From contig DSEQ01000035.1 in NCBI GenBank assembly GCA_011056555.1, forward strand, positions 62,001-126,000: a stretch of DNA of 64,000 nucleotides. The letters are read 5' to 3'. The DNA comes from Candidatus Zixiibacteriota bacterium (GTDB lineage: Bacteria > Zixibacteria > MSB-5A5 > JAABVY01). Position 1 is the stretch's first letter. Every line of letters starts with the position of its first letter. The position numbers were made by a program, and so were the translations under genes. The notes beneath the pieces are model-generated. The model had not been told where the DNA came from and searched no databases. It worked only from the letters and a program-made list of their open reading frames with translations. Below are positions 9,760 through 18,334 of this stretch, piece after piece.

Positions 9760-10839
9760 TTACACTCTCACCGACGTTTCCGTCTTGCGTGATATTATCT
9801 CGTTCAATTCATCCACATTCGAACTCCGTCCAACCGCATCACCATGCGTAATCTTGCGCGACAGATACAGTTCTCCCAGTGACTGGTTCATGGTGCGCAT
9901 ACCATATTTCTGTCCGGCCTGGATGGACGAATATATCTGGTGTATCTTGTCATCACGTATAATAGCCCTGATGGCCGGCGTTGCCACCATTATCTCCATC
10001 GCCAGGGCCCGGCCTCCCCCCATCCTTGGTATAAGCTGCTGCACCACCACCGCCTGGAGTACGAACGATAATGTTACCCGGACCTGCTCCTGCTGATTGG
10101 TCGGGAAGACGTCCACAATTCTGTTTATTGACTCTGCGGCAGAGTTTGTGTGCAAAGTCGCGAACACGAGGTGTCCGGTTTCTGAGATGTTCAGGGCCGC
10201 TTCGATAGTCTCCAGGTCACGCATCTCACCTATCAGCACCACATCCGGATCTTCTCGCAGGGCATACTTCAATGCCATAGCGAATGATTTCGTGTCCCCA
10301 TGCACCTCTCTCTGGTTCACGATACAGCCGATATGCCTGTGTAAGTATTCGATCGGATCTTCAACCGTCAATATATGCTCATTGCGCTCGCGATTGACCT
10401 TATCTATGAGAGCCGCCAGGGTGGTGGATTTGCCCGATCCTGTGGGTCCGCAGATAAGAACCAGACCCCGTGGATAACTGGCAAATTCCTGAATTACCTT
10501 GGGAATGCCGAGTTCCTCAAATGACTTTACCTTATATGGAATTGTCCGCATCGATACGGCTACATTACCTCTCTGTACAAAAACATTGCAGCGGAAACGA
10601 GACAGGTTTTCAATCCCGAAGGACAGGTCAAGTTCCGAATTCTCCTCGAATTTCAGCTTCTGCTTTTCATTCATCATCGAATAGGCCAGCTTCTTGGTAA
10701 TTTCAGGGGTAAGCCTGTCAAATTCCATTTTTACCAGCTTGCCGTCCACCCTTATCATTGGCGGAGCGCCGACAGTCAGGTGCAGGTCGGAGGCGCCCTT
10801 TTTTACCATAATTTCCAATAGCTCGCGCAGTGATACCAT
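9760..10839 (-). CDS. pilT: Type IV pilus retraction ATPase PilT
   Basis: A hexameric secretion ATPase that drives pilus retraction. It has 359 residues, typical of PilT. Walker A GPTGSGKS is at 131-138; Asp-box residues are in EDPIEYLH and Walker B in DPDVVLIGEMRD. The C-terminal AIRAIIRDDK motif matches the AIRNLIRE box that marks PilT as opposed to PilB. The start ATG at 10839 lies after GGGGTTGATAT. It sits between pilB (31 bp upstream) and pilC, so extension motor, retraction motor and platform are made together. Confidence 0.95.
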   Translation of the reverse strand: MVSLRELLEIMVKKGASDLHLTVGAPPMIRVDGKLVKMEFDRLTPEITKKLAYSMMNEKQKLKFEENSELDLSFGIENLSRFRCNVFVQRGNVAVSMRTIPYKVKSFEELGIPKVIQEFASYPRGLVLICGPTGSGKSTTLAALIDKVNRERNEHILTVEDPIEYLHRHIGCIVNQREVHGDTKSFAMALKYALREDPDVVLIGEMRDLETIEAALNISETGHLVFATLHTNSAAESINRIVDVFPTNQQEQVRVTLSFVLQAVVVQQLIPRMGGGRALAMEIMVATPAIRAIIRDDKIHQIYSSIQAGQKYGMRTMNQSLGELYLSRKITHGDAVGRSSNVDELNEIISRKTETSVRV

Positions 10840-10870
10840 ATATCAACCCCGTTTCTATAAATTTATTTGC

Positions 10871-12568
10871 TTATTCAGCCGATTTCGACATAACTTCCTG
10901 AATATTTGTAATGCCGCGCCTCAGCTTCTCGATCGCCGCCTGGCGCAATGTCAACATACCTTCCTTTATCGCCTGGGCCCGTATATCCGGCACCGTGGCC
11001 TTTTCCAGAATCATTCTTTCCATTGCAGGAGTGATCGGCATCACCTCAAAAATTCCGGTTCTTCCCGACATCCCGGTATCGTTGCAATCAGAACAACCGG
11101 CGCCGTCATAAACCTTGAAGCCGGCGACCTGGTCCTCGGGCACACCCAGTTTGATCAACGTCTCGGCATCAACCTCGACTTCCCGCCTGCAGGACTGGCA
11201 GATCTTCCTGATCATTCGCTGTGCCATGATCAGCCTGGTTGACGACGCCACCAGGAAGGGCGGGATACCCATATCGGTCAACCTGCTGACAGTGGAGGGA
11301 GCGTCATTGGTATGAATGGTCGAGAAAACCAGATGTCCCGTGAGAGCCGCCCGGATTGCAATCTCCGCGGTCTCGGTATCACGAACCTCACCGACCATTA
11401 TAATGTCCGGGTCCTGACGCAGGAAAGACCTCAATGAGGCGGCAAAAGTCAGACCTATATCGGAGCGCACCGCCACCTGGTTGATCCCGTCAAAGTTGAA
11501 CTCTACTGGATCCTCGGCGGTCATGATATTGACATCGTTTGTATTGATCTGCTTCAACGCCGAATACAGGGTGGTGGTCTTACCCGATCCGGTAGGTCCT
11601 GTCACCAGGATGATGCCGTAGGGCTCGTGGATTGCCCGCTCGAACGCCTTCAATGCCTGCGGTTCGAATCCCAGCATGGTCAGGTCCACCATCAGAGACT
11701 TGGGATCCAGAATACGCATAACCACTTTCTCACCGAAGATGGTCGGTAGAACTGACACACGCAGGTCGACAGCCCTTCCGGCCACCTTGACCTTAATACG
11801 GCCATCCTGGGGAAGCCTTCGTTCGGAAATATCCAGATCAGCCATGATCTTCACACGGGAAATGATCGCAGCCCGGTACTTGAAGGGCAGCGGGGTCATC
11901 TCCTGCAGCTTGCCGTCAATCCTGAATCTCACCCTGATACGTCTCTCGTAACATTCGATGTGAATATCCGAGGCGCCTTTACGGATAGCGTCGGCGATAA
12001 TCGAGTCGACCAGTTTAACCAGCGGCTTGTCCTGCACCTGGGAGGCCAGATCCTGCTCCGTCAGACCTTCGTCGGTGGACTGCTCGATCAACTCCAGATC
12101 GGAATCTTCGATGTCCTTCAGGACATCCGAAAATCCGCCGCCCTCATGGTAATAATTATCGATCGCCTTCGAGATCGCCTCCTGAGGGGAGATCACGGGC
12201 TGGATATAACATCCGGTTATGAACTTGATCGCATCCAGAACATATATATTGTTCGGATCCGATATGGCCACAACCAGGGTCTTACCCAGTTTGCTGACGG
12301 CGATCACATTGAACTTACGCGCAATATCAAGCGGAATAAGCTTGACAACCTCAGGATTTAATTCGATATCCTGAAGTCTGAGGGCGCCGATATTCAACTG
12401 TTTCCCGATAAAAGCGGAGATTTCATCGGTGTCATCAAGCGCGCCGATCCTGATCAGTGCCTGATCCAGGCGCACCTCGCCGGATTTGGCAATCTGCTGC
12501 GCTTTTTTTAGTTGTTCGTCCGTGATCTTGCCGGCAGTAACCAGCATTGTTCCAAGATCGCCAGGCAT
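10871..12568 (-). CDS. pilB: Type IV pilus extension ATPase PilB
   Basis: A GspE/PilB family assembly ATPase of 565 residues. The N-terminal MshEN-like domain (1-140) is the part that binds cyclic di-GMP in some homologues; here the two RLGxxL motifs read DLGTML and RLDQAL, so ligand binding is doubtful. The ATPase core has Walker A GPTGSGKT at 324-331 and Walker B DPDIIMVGEVRD. A zinc module has two CxxC pairs, CQSC and CSDC (about 460-500). Absence of the AIRNLIRE box and presence of the zinc module separate it from PilT. It starts 16 bp after the Roadblock gene that follows the GTPase. Confidence 0.95.
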   Translation of the reverse strand: MPGDLGTMLVTAGKITDEQLKKAQQIAKSGEVRLDQALIRIGALDDTDEISAFIGKQLNIGALRLQDIELNPEVVKLIPLDIARKFNVIAVSKLGKTLVVAISDPNNIYVLDAIKFITGCYIQPVISPQEAISKAIDNYYHEGGGFSDVLKDIEDSDLELIEQSTDEGLTEQDLASQVQDKPLVKLVDSIIADAIRKGASDIHIECYERRIRVRFRIDGKLQEMTPLPFKYRAAIISRVKIMADLDISERRLPQDGRIKVKVAGRAVDLRVSVLPTIFGEKVVMRILDPKSLMVDLTMLGFEPQALKAFERAIHEPYGIILVTGPTGSGKTTTLYSALKQINTNDVNIMTAEDPVEFNFDGINQVAVRSDIGLTFAASLRSFLRQDPDIIMVGEVRDTETAEIAIRAALTGHLVFSTIHTNDAPSTVSRLTDMGIPPFLVASSTRLIMAQRMIRKICQSCRREVEVDAETLIKLGVPEDQVAGFKVYDGAGCSDCNDTGMSGRTGIFEVMPITPAMERMILEKATVPDIRAQAIKEGMLTLRQAAIEKLRRGITNIQEVMSKSAE

Positions 12569-12584
12569 TTCTTCCTTCTGCTAA

Positions 12585-13073
12585 TTAATCTTGAAAAATG
12601 TCATCCAATTTACTTTCAGCGGAGTCGGCAAAATCATCCGAAAGGCCGTCATCATCAGCGCCTTTCTTCGAGAGCGCAAGCTCAAAAATCTGATTAAGCT
12701 CTTCCGCCGTCTCCTTTGAATAAAGACGGACCATGCCGATAGTGGTGCGATCGTCAAAAATCACCACCAGTATCGTTCTCTCGTTGATGAGAGACATATG
12801 GATATGGTCCCTTTTGCCCTGATGAAAGAGAACGGAAAATTCCGGTTCTCCAACCAGACGGGCGATCTCCTTGGTGGAAGCAAATGAACCGGCCAGCAAG
12901 GCTGCCAGAGCAGTTGTATCCAGCGAATGGGTGAATCCCTGCCTGGTAATCAAGTGGCCATCTTTATCAACCAGAAGAGCACACTTGGCCTCGGAGCCCT
13001 TCAGGAGCTTCCTGAGAGCTCCGTCGATTTTGGCAGTCTCCTCTTGATAGACTATCAAACCGTCACCTGCCAC
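12585..13073 (-). CDS. Roadblock/LC7 domain protein with acidic tail
   Basis: A 162-residue Roadblock/LC7 protein. Residues about 12-125 show the alpha-beta pattern of the fold: CALLVDKDGHLITRQG for the first strand pair, LAALLAGSFASTKEIARLV for the main helix and HIHMSLINERTILVVIF for the central strands. In known systems such proteins (for example MglB) act on small Ras-like GTPases. The last 30 residues are acidic and probably disordered. The start is GTG at 13073 with AGGAGGT seven bases upstream. It lies 17 bp after the GTPase gene and 16 bp before pilB, so it physically links the GTPase block and the pilus motor genes. Confidence 0.85.
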   Translation of the reverse strand: MAGDGLIVYQEETAKIDGALRKLLKGSEAKCALLVDKDGHLITRQGFTHSLDTTALAALLAGSFASTKEIARLVGEPEFSVLFHQGKRDHIHMSLINERTILVVIFDDRTTIGMVRLYSKETAEELNQIFELALSKKGADDDGLSDDFADSAESKLDDIFQD

Positions 13074-13090
13074 TTTTTTTACCTCCTGAT

Positions 13091-14419
13091 CTATTTTTTG
13101 CCGAACAGCCGGAATAAGAAGAAACCTTTTTTCTTCTTCTTATCCTGTCTCAATCTCACCGAGGCGGCCATCTTGGGCCGGTTGGAAGGAAGTTCGAACA
13201 TCTCTTCATCAACTTCAGCATCTTCCTGCTCGGGCTCTTCGGCGCTTACTTCTTCTATATCTTCTGGTTCCTCGTCTGCGTCTGCAGACTGGGACTCTTT
13301 TTCGGGCACTGCTTCAGTTTCAGCGAACTGCTGATCCACATCCGGTTTCACGGTCTCCTCTGCTGTATGATGGGCCTGGGCCGCTTCCTCGGTACCGTTA
13401 TCAGCCATAACATTCTCTTCGAAACCTTCATCCGGACCGGGGTCAATTTCCTCATTGGTCGGGCGGCTGGAGATCTGCTCTTCGTTTTCCCGGTTTTCAG
13501 TCTGCGGCCTGTCTGCCAGGGCCGCCGCCGTTGCGCCGGACTCGGCGCTGGCCGCAACCTTATGCGGTTCGGAGTATGACCGCTCGGGAGTATGAACCGG
13601 TTCTGCTCTCTCGAATGAGGAGTGCTCCGGTTCCGGCCGCGGAGCCGGAGTGGGCGCCGGACTGTCCGGCCGGGAATCGGCCGCCGGCCTCTGCGCTTCA
13701 GGCTCCGGTTCTTTCTGAATCGGAATCTTGTCGGTCTGCGGTTCGCTTGGTTTGGGAATAGTCTGCGGAACAGGCTGCTCAGCTGACGGCTGTTTCACGT
13801 GCTCCGTTTTACTCTCCTCGATCTTCTTGGCAGTATCCGACTTTTTGGCTTTCTCCAGGATCATCTTGATTATCAGCTTCAATGTATCGAAAACGCCCGT
13901 GCCTTTATGGGCCGAGCTTTCGAATACGGGCCAGTTCCTGCTGTTCAGAAGCTGATTGAGCTCCTCTATCGACATGATATCAGGAAGATCCCGCTTATTA
14001 TATTGAAGCACCATGGGTATTTTGTCCAGGTCGTATCCGTATTCCTGGAGGTTCTCTATCAGGTTGTTCAAGCTCTCCACATTTTCATCAGCTTTGTCTC
14101 TCTGGCTGTCGGCCACAAAGATCAGCCCGTCCACCCCGCGCAGCACAAGCTTACGGGTAGCGTTATAGAAGACCTGGCCCGGCACAGTATAGAGCTGAAA
14201 GCGCGTTGTAAAGCCGTTAATCGTACCTATATTGATAGGCAAGAAATCGAAATACAGAGTTCTGTCGGCGTCTGTCGCCAGGCTGATGAGATCGCCGCGG
14301 GTCGTACCAGGAACCTTGCTATGGATATAAATCAGGTTCGTGGTCTTACCCGAGAGACCCGGTCCATAATAAACGATTTTGCAGCTGACTTCTTTGTTGG
14401 CATAATTAATTGCGACCAT
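13091..14419 (-). CDS. MglA-type Ras-like GTPase with long disordered C-terminal tail
   Basis: Residues 1-195 are an MglA-family small GTPase: G1 GPGLSGKT at 19-26, G3 region TVPGQVFY at 78-85 with the Thr in place of the usual Asp as in Myxococcus MglA, G4 NKRD at 141-144 and G5 SSAHKG near 168. In Myxococcus, MglA sets the leading pole and controls type IV pili. Known MglA proteins end near residue 195; this one continues to 442. The added part is Pro/Glu/Ala-rich and acidic, with no recognisable domain, and closes with a run of five lysines followed by GFFLFRLFGKK, a basic and aromatic end that could touch membranes. Flanked by two Roadblock genes and upstream of pilB. Confidence 0.92.
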   Translation of the reverse strand: MVAINYANKEVSCKIVYYGPGLSGKTTNLIYIHSKVPGTTRGDLISLATDADRTLYFDFLPINIGTINGFTTRFQLYTVPGQVFYNATRKLVLRGVDGLIFVADSQRDKADENVESLNNLIENLQEYGYDLDKIPMVLQYNKRDLPDIMSIEELNQLLNSRNWPVFESSAHKGTGVFDTLKLIIKMILEKAKKSDTAKKIEESKTEHVKQPSAEQPVPQTIPKPSEPQTDKIPIQKEPEPEAQRPAADSRPDSPAPTPAPRPEPEHSSFERAEPVHTPERSYSEPHKVAASAESGATAAALADRPQTENRENEEQISSRPTNEEIDPGPDEGFEENVMADNGTEEAAQAHHTAEETVKPDVDQQFAETEAVPEKESQSADADEEPEDIEEVSAEEPEQEDAEVDEEMFELPSNRPKMAASVRLRQDKKKKKGFFLFRLFGKK

Positions 14420-14440
14420 ATTCTCAAGCCCAGCCTTTCA

Positions 14441-14776
14441 TTAGGACTCTAAACGGTTCAATGCATTGCGAATTTCCAGCCTGACCAGGCCGATATTCAC
14501 ATCCTCCTCTGTCTTAACCACAAGTATGCCTGGCTTGGAGGCGGTCAAAAACAGGTTGCCTCCTTCAGCTTCTATGGTGACCTGCTCCAGTTCATGGTGT
14601 TTCAGGCGCTCCAGCGACTTCTTTACCGAACTGGTGATCGAGGCGGCCAGTGCACCGACAGCCTCGTCCTTATCGACCGTATCCATATCGGCGGCGATAA
14701 TGATACCGTCCATCCCCACCAACATACTCCCGGTCACCCCGGAGGTGCGATTCAAATCAGCTAAAACTTCGTACAT
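14441..14776 (-). CDS. Roadblock/LC7 domain protein, MglB-like
   Basis: A 111-residue single-domain Roadblock protein, the size expected for MglB-like regulators. The pattern LNRTSGVTGSMLVGMDGIIIAAD, then AVGALAASITSSVKKSLERL, then LFLTASKPGILVVKT matches the family. MglB is the GTPase-activating partner of MglA; I infer the same relation to the GTPase gene 22 bp downstream. The start is ATG at 14776, because GGGAGG lies six bases before it; an in-frame ATG six codons earlier (14794) has no such site. The gene begins inside the end of the preceding membrane-protein gene (20 bp overlap), implying coupled translation. Confidence 0.88.
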   Translation of the reverse strand: MYEVLADLNRTSGVTGSMLVGMDGIIIAADMDTVDKDEAVGALAASITSSVKKSLERLKHHELEQVTIEAEGGNLFLTASKPGILVVKTEEDVNIGLVRLEIRNALNRLES

Positions 14777-15707
14777 AACTTTCCTCCCGAGCATTAATAT
14801 CGGGCTTAATGCTGTATCGTTCTTGATAAATTCTTCTAACCATATTGGCCGCCTGGGACACTCTCACTTTCTCGGTCTCGCCCGATTCCTTATCGGCGGC
14901 AACGAAAAGATAAAGCTCTTCGGCTTTCACGACATGTATTCTGTATGTATTGAGGGTCAGTTCGAATCCCTCAAACTCGAAATCCCCGGCCCTGCGCAGG
15001 GGCTCGTCAAGCTCATCAACAAGAAACTTTCCCACAGCAGACCATAAATCTCTCAAGCTCTTATTATTGCCGAAAAACGACACCGGAAGTCCCCTGGAAT
15101 CGATCAGGACTGCAAAGCGCACTGCCGAGGTCTCCCCCACATATTTCAGAGCCTCATCGAATCCGCTGAATGGTTTTTCGGCTGCGGCTGATTTGAGCCC
15201 GATGATTTTGCGGTCCTTCATATCGTCCGCGGCAGCTTTGGGCTTTTGCGGCGGAGGCTCGGCGCTTATTTGATCAGCGGTCTGAAAAACCGCCTGTGTC
15301 TTTGGTTCGGTCTGCAGGTCCAGAAGCCGCTTCAGAGCCGGCATGAGAATAAACGGGAATGAGATAACCTGCAAAAGCATGGCCGGTTTGTACTTGAATA
15401 TTCCCGCCGCGAAAGCTTCAGCCGGCGGGGCGGCATACATGAGCACAACCAGGAGCGCGAAAACCGCGCCTGTCACCAGCCTCGAGAAGAGACAGATCGT
15501 CCCGGAAATAAAAATATTATTGAACGTCGCGCCTTTCAGGAAAGCTGAAAATATGATCCAGTAGAAAACCAGCTCTATCAGCAAAAACAGCAAAGGCGAA
15601 ATGCTCAGCGCCAGCCCCAGACTTCGCGGATAAAAAATCAACGGCACCACTGCCACAATTGCGGCCATAAGGACTGCCTGCCTGTATTCCTGATTTCGAT
15701 CTTGCAT
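14757..15707 (-). CDS. Membrane-anchored protein with C-terminal Roadblock-like domain
   Basis: Not a named family that I recognise. The first 130 residues form about four membrane helices (13-28, 33-58, 67-92, 105-122). A charged linker rich in Pro, Ala and Lys follows (130-175). Residues about 180-300 look like a Roadblock fold: FAVLIDSRGLPVSFFG as the first hairpin, LRDLWSAVGKFLVDEL as the helix and TYRIHVVKAEELYLFVAAD as later strands. This would place a GTPase-interacting surface on the inner membrane. Start ATG at 15707 follows GAGGGGAAAAT. It overlaps the MglB-like gene and follows the TPR-Roadblock gene by 13 bp. Confidence 0.7.
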   Translation of the reverse strand: MQDRNQEYRQAVLMAAIVAVVPLIFYPRSLGLALSISPLLFLLIELVFYWIIFSAFLKGATFNNIFISGTICLFSRLVTGAVFALLVVLMYAAPPAEAFAAGIFKYKPAMLLQVISFPFILMPALKRLLDLQTEPKTQAVFQTADQISAEPPPQKPKAAADDMKDRKIIGLKSAAAEKPFSGFDEALKYVGETSAVRFAVLIDSRGLPVSFFGNNKSLRDLWSAVGKFLVDELDEPLRRAGDFEFEGFELTLNTYRIHVVKAEELYLFVAADKESGETEKVRVSQAANMVRRIYQERYSIKPDINAREESYVRSFS

Positions 15708-15720
15708 ATTTTCCCCTCAG

Positions 15721-16584
15721 TTATATCTCGGCTATCTGAGCCAAAACTTTGGAAAGCTTCAGTTTCAGTGAACCCAGGTTGACATTCTCCGACATTACCA
15801 GTACCAGAATCTGATTGCCGGTATGGATCATCCAGATTTTTTCACCTTCCAGCTCGATAAGAACCTGTTTCACCCTGCCGAATCTTACCGACCCTACATT
15901 TTCATTAGCAAAGCGGTATATTTCGGTTGACAGAGCAGCATAGGAATCCTGATCAAAATATTCGGGCAGATCGGCCTCGACCATCATGCCGTTGTGATTC
16001 GTGAAGAAACAAGCGTTCATGCCGGGGAAGCTGGCGATTTTGTTCAGGGCTTCGGTGGAATTCAGGGTGGGCTGCATATTTTCTTTCTGCAGCAAATCCT
16101 TATCCTCCGCCAAAGCGCGAGACTCGAACAGCCTGCGCGACTCCATTTCCTTTTTCTTCTGCTCCAGTCGGCCCCTCTCGATCCTACCCAGCAGTTCATT
16201 CAACTGCTCGTTCTGCGGATCTGTAGAAAGAAGCTCATTAACAAGGACCTTGGCTTCATCCAGTTTACCTTGCTTGGTCTTAATTTTCGCATTGAGCATG
16301 TCGGTTGCGCGTGTGCGGCCATCATAGTTAATGGCTTCCTTTAATTCACTTTCCGCCCAATCATACATCTTGCGATCAAAATTTATCTTGGCCATTATCA
16401 GGTGTCCCGCGCCGTACTCGGGATGAATTCGAAGGCCTTGCCGGCAAACTCTGAAAGCCTTATCCAACTCTCCATTTTTTCGATAAGCGTCGGCCAATGC
16501 AGCGAATATCTGAGAATTTGGATTCTCATCCAGAATTCCTCTGCATTTGCTAATGCGCTCATCGAGGGCTGCTTGGTTAAGCAT
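15721..16584 (-). CDS. TPR-Roadblock fusion protein
   Basis: A 287-residue soluble protein. Residues 5-140 hold three to four tetratricopeptide repeats (FAALADAYRKNGELDKAFRV, AGHLIMAKINFDRKMYDWAE and following). A charged coiled-coil stretch lies at 140-175, and residues 175-287 form a Roadblock-like domain (NACFFTNHNGMMVEADLP, then KIWMIHTGNQILVLVMSENVNLGSL). TPRs bind partner proteins, so this may be an adaptor that brings a Roadblock surface to another component. Start ATG at 16584 follows GGAGGAGATGTA. Fourth Roadblock-type product of the cluster. Confidence 0.8.
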   Translation of the reverse strand: MLNQAALDERISKCRGILDENPNSQIFAALADAYRKNGELDKAFRVCRQGLRIHPEYGAGHLIMAKINFDRKMYDWAESELKEAINYDGRTRATDMLNAKIKTKQGKLDEAKVLVNELLSTDPQNEQLNELLGRIERGRLEQKKKEMESRRLFESRALAEDKDLLQKENMQPTLNSTEALNKIASFPGMNACFFTNHNGMMVEADLPEYFDQDSYAALSTEIYRFANENVGSVRFGRVKQVLIELEGEKIWMIHTGNQILVLVMSENVNLGSLKLKLSKVLAQIAEI

Positions 16585-16621
16585 TACATCTCCTCCCGGA
16601 AGGAAGCATCGCTTCTGTGCC

Positions 16622-17005
16622 TCAACTTAAGACCTTCTTAATTCTTACAACTCCCAAAAGCAGCAGGAATACTCCCGCCAGCCTTACGGTCGCAACTATC
16701 GCCTGATTGAGACCACCTATCTCAAGGGTAGCCATCAGGTCAATCAACTGGCCCAGGCACAAAATAATAAAAGCGATTGCCAGCATCTGCCATCCGGAGG
16801 CAAGTTCGCCCCCGCGCAGAAGCGAAAATATTTTCATCGCTACAAAAAAGCAGACCAACACTACCAGTAAAATCAGCCCGTTGAATAGCACGCCCACATC
16901 GGAACCGCCGGAAGCCGCGTCTGCCATCAGAGCGGACGGCAAAAATAATAGTGCTGCCAGGGCAAATATTAATAACCTGCTTATATACATCTCCACCTCA
17001 CGCAT
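16622..17005 (-). CDS. Small four-helix membrane protein of unknown function
   Basis: A 127-residue hydrophobic protein with a signal-like first helix (LLIFALAALLFLPSALMA) and three further helices near 42-63, 74-93 and 104-121. I do not recognise a family. Two starts are possible: ATG at 17005, overlapping the DUF4388 gene by 8 bp, or ATG at 16990, which has GAGGTGG just upstream and begins directly with the hydrophobic segment. The second is at least as likely. Its place between the DUF4388 and TPR-Roadblock genes suggests it belongs to the same membrane-linked module. Confidence 0.65.
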   Translation of the reverse strand: MREVEMYISRLLIFALAALLFLPSALMADAASGGSDVGVLFNGLILLVVLVCFFVAMKIFSLLRGGELASGWQMLAIAFIILCLGQLIDLMATLEIGGLNQAIVATVRLAGVFLLLLGVVRIKKVLS

Positions 17006-18188
17006 TCTTAACCTGACGAAATTCGGTCAGGGCTCTGGCTAAATCTCTTTCTATTCCAAATTTCTTATTGATTTCACGCTTCTCGGCCAGGGGCATGGCT
17101 ATCTCTTTCCTTATTTCTGAGGCCACCTGACGCCGCACATTGTCTCCCAGTAAAGAGGAAACCAGGCTCATCTGGTCGGTCAGGATCTGGTTCAGACCGC
17201 TCAACATACGATAGACCTGGGCCTCCTTGGGAATCTTCTGAACCGTGGTCTTGAATTTATTGAAAGTCGTGCGGAAATCGGATGAAGTCGAGTTAGAGAA
17301 AAAGCCCCAGACTCCAGTGCTGTAGCGTGACAGATGTTCCCGGACCTTCTGGTTGTCGGGGCCAAGTTTCTGATCCAGGTTTCTCCTGATCGCCGCAAAA
17401 CAACTCGAATAAAGTCTCAGAAGAAGCCACCAGAGGCTGTCATCATCTCCGAACTGCTCCGTTTTGCTCTCTTTCTTGATACCGGCGACCTCGATCAGTC
17501 CGGCCTGCAGGAGCTGATGTAAGCCGCGTTTGGTGATAAACTCTCCCACCGGCGATTCCGAGACTATATCAGGAACCGTCCGCTCACCATTTATCAGCGA
17601 TAAAACCTGGAACTGATCCAGGGAGATGGTTACCTCCCCCGTTTTTGTCTCGGGAGTCAGCACCACCCTGAGAAGTTCCTCATCTTTGGGAAGCCCTTTT
17701 GTGATTTCCACCCATTCGTCAATTCGACGGGTCCCCTCCATCAGCATATTCATTGTATTCAGCTCGACGAAGAATTCCTTTTCGGGCGGCAGCTTGCCTT
17801 CCTGGAAGACGAATTCGCCTTCGTGCCAGCTGAAAAGGTTAAAGACAATCTCTTCAACCTGCAGCTTCAAAATTTTACCGATTTCATTATGGTCGATAAG
17901 CTCCATATCGACAAGAACCATACCCAGTTTCTTGCCTGTGCTTTTATGGAGATGCAGCGCTCTTTCCAGATCTATCCTGGATATACGCCCCTGCTTCAAA
18001 AGCAGATTGCCAAGGAAGTCCTCCTCGGCATTTTTGGAGTATGCCCCGATTATGTTGCCGTCTTTAAAACAGATCTCTTTCTGGATTTTTCCCTTGGTGA
18101 TGACCAGGATTCCAGTCTTCTTTCCGCTCGACAACAACTGTAAAATATCTGGAAACGCAACCGTCTTAAGATTGCCGGTAAAGCTCAT
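16998..18188 (-). CDS. DUF4388 (PATAN) domain protein
   Basis: A 396-residue protein whose first about 100 residues match DUF4388/PATAN: SFTGNLKTVAFPDILQLLSS, then KTGILVITKGKIQKEICFKDGNIIGAYS. These domains are common in delta-proteobacteria and cyanobacteria, often fused to receiver domains, and are thought to mediate protein contacts. A second region (about 190-245, DQFQVLSLINGERTVPDIV) resembles a winged-helix segment usual in this family. The C-terminal 150 residues are helical with no recognised domain. First gene of the cluster that leads to the GTPase and pilus genes; its own promoter is not obvious in the 146 bp upstream gap. Confidence 0.8.
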   Translation of the reverse strand: MSFTGNLKTVAFPDILQLLSSGKKTGILVITKGKIQKEICFKDGNIIGAYSKNAEEDFLGNLLLKQGRISRIDLERALHLHKSTGKKLGMVLVDMELIDHNEIGKILKLQVEEIVFNLFSWHEGEFVFQEGKLPPEKEFFVELNTMNMLMEGTRRIDEWVEITKGLPKDEELLRVVLTPETKTGEVTISLDQFQVLSLINGERTVPDIVSESPVGEFITKRGLHQLLQAGLIEVAGIKKESKTEQFGDDDSLWWLLLRLYSSCFAAIRRNLDQKLGPDNQKVREHLSRYSTGVWGFFSNSTSSDFRTTFNKFKTTVQKIPKEAQVYRMLSGLNQILTDQMSLVSSLLGDNVRRQVASEIRKEIAMPLAEKREINKKFGIERDLARALTEFRQVKNA

Positions 18189-18334
18189 AGGATTAATCCT
18201 GTTTTTTTCAAATAGACGACCTACTCTTTCTCTAATTTTATCGGGATATACCTGAGTTAACTTTACGAATAAAGTGGATTTAACACAAAAAGATGCGCTG
18301 ATTTTTATTGGAGCTGTCCAATACTCATGTAGTT

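Noticed and set aside
13799-14452. Plus-strand reading frame of 217 codons over the GTPase gene
   Set aside because: Antisense to the G domain with all G motifs on the other strand; no start signal.
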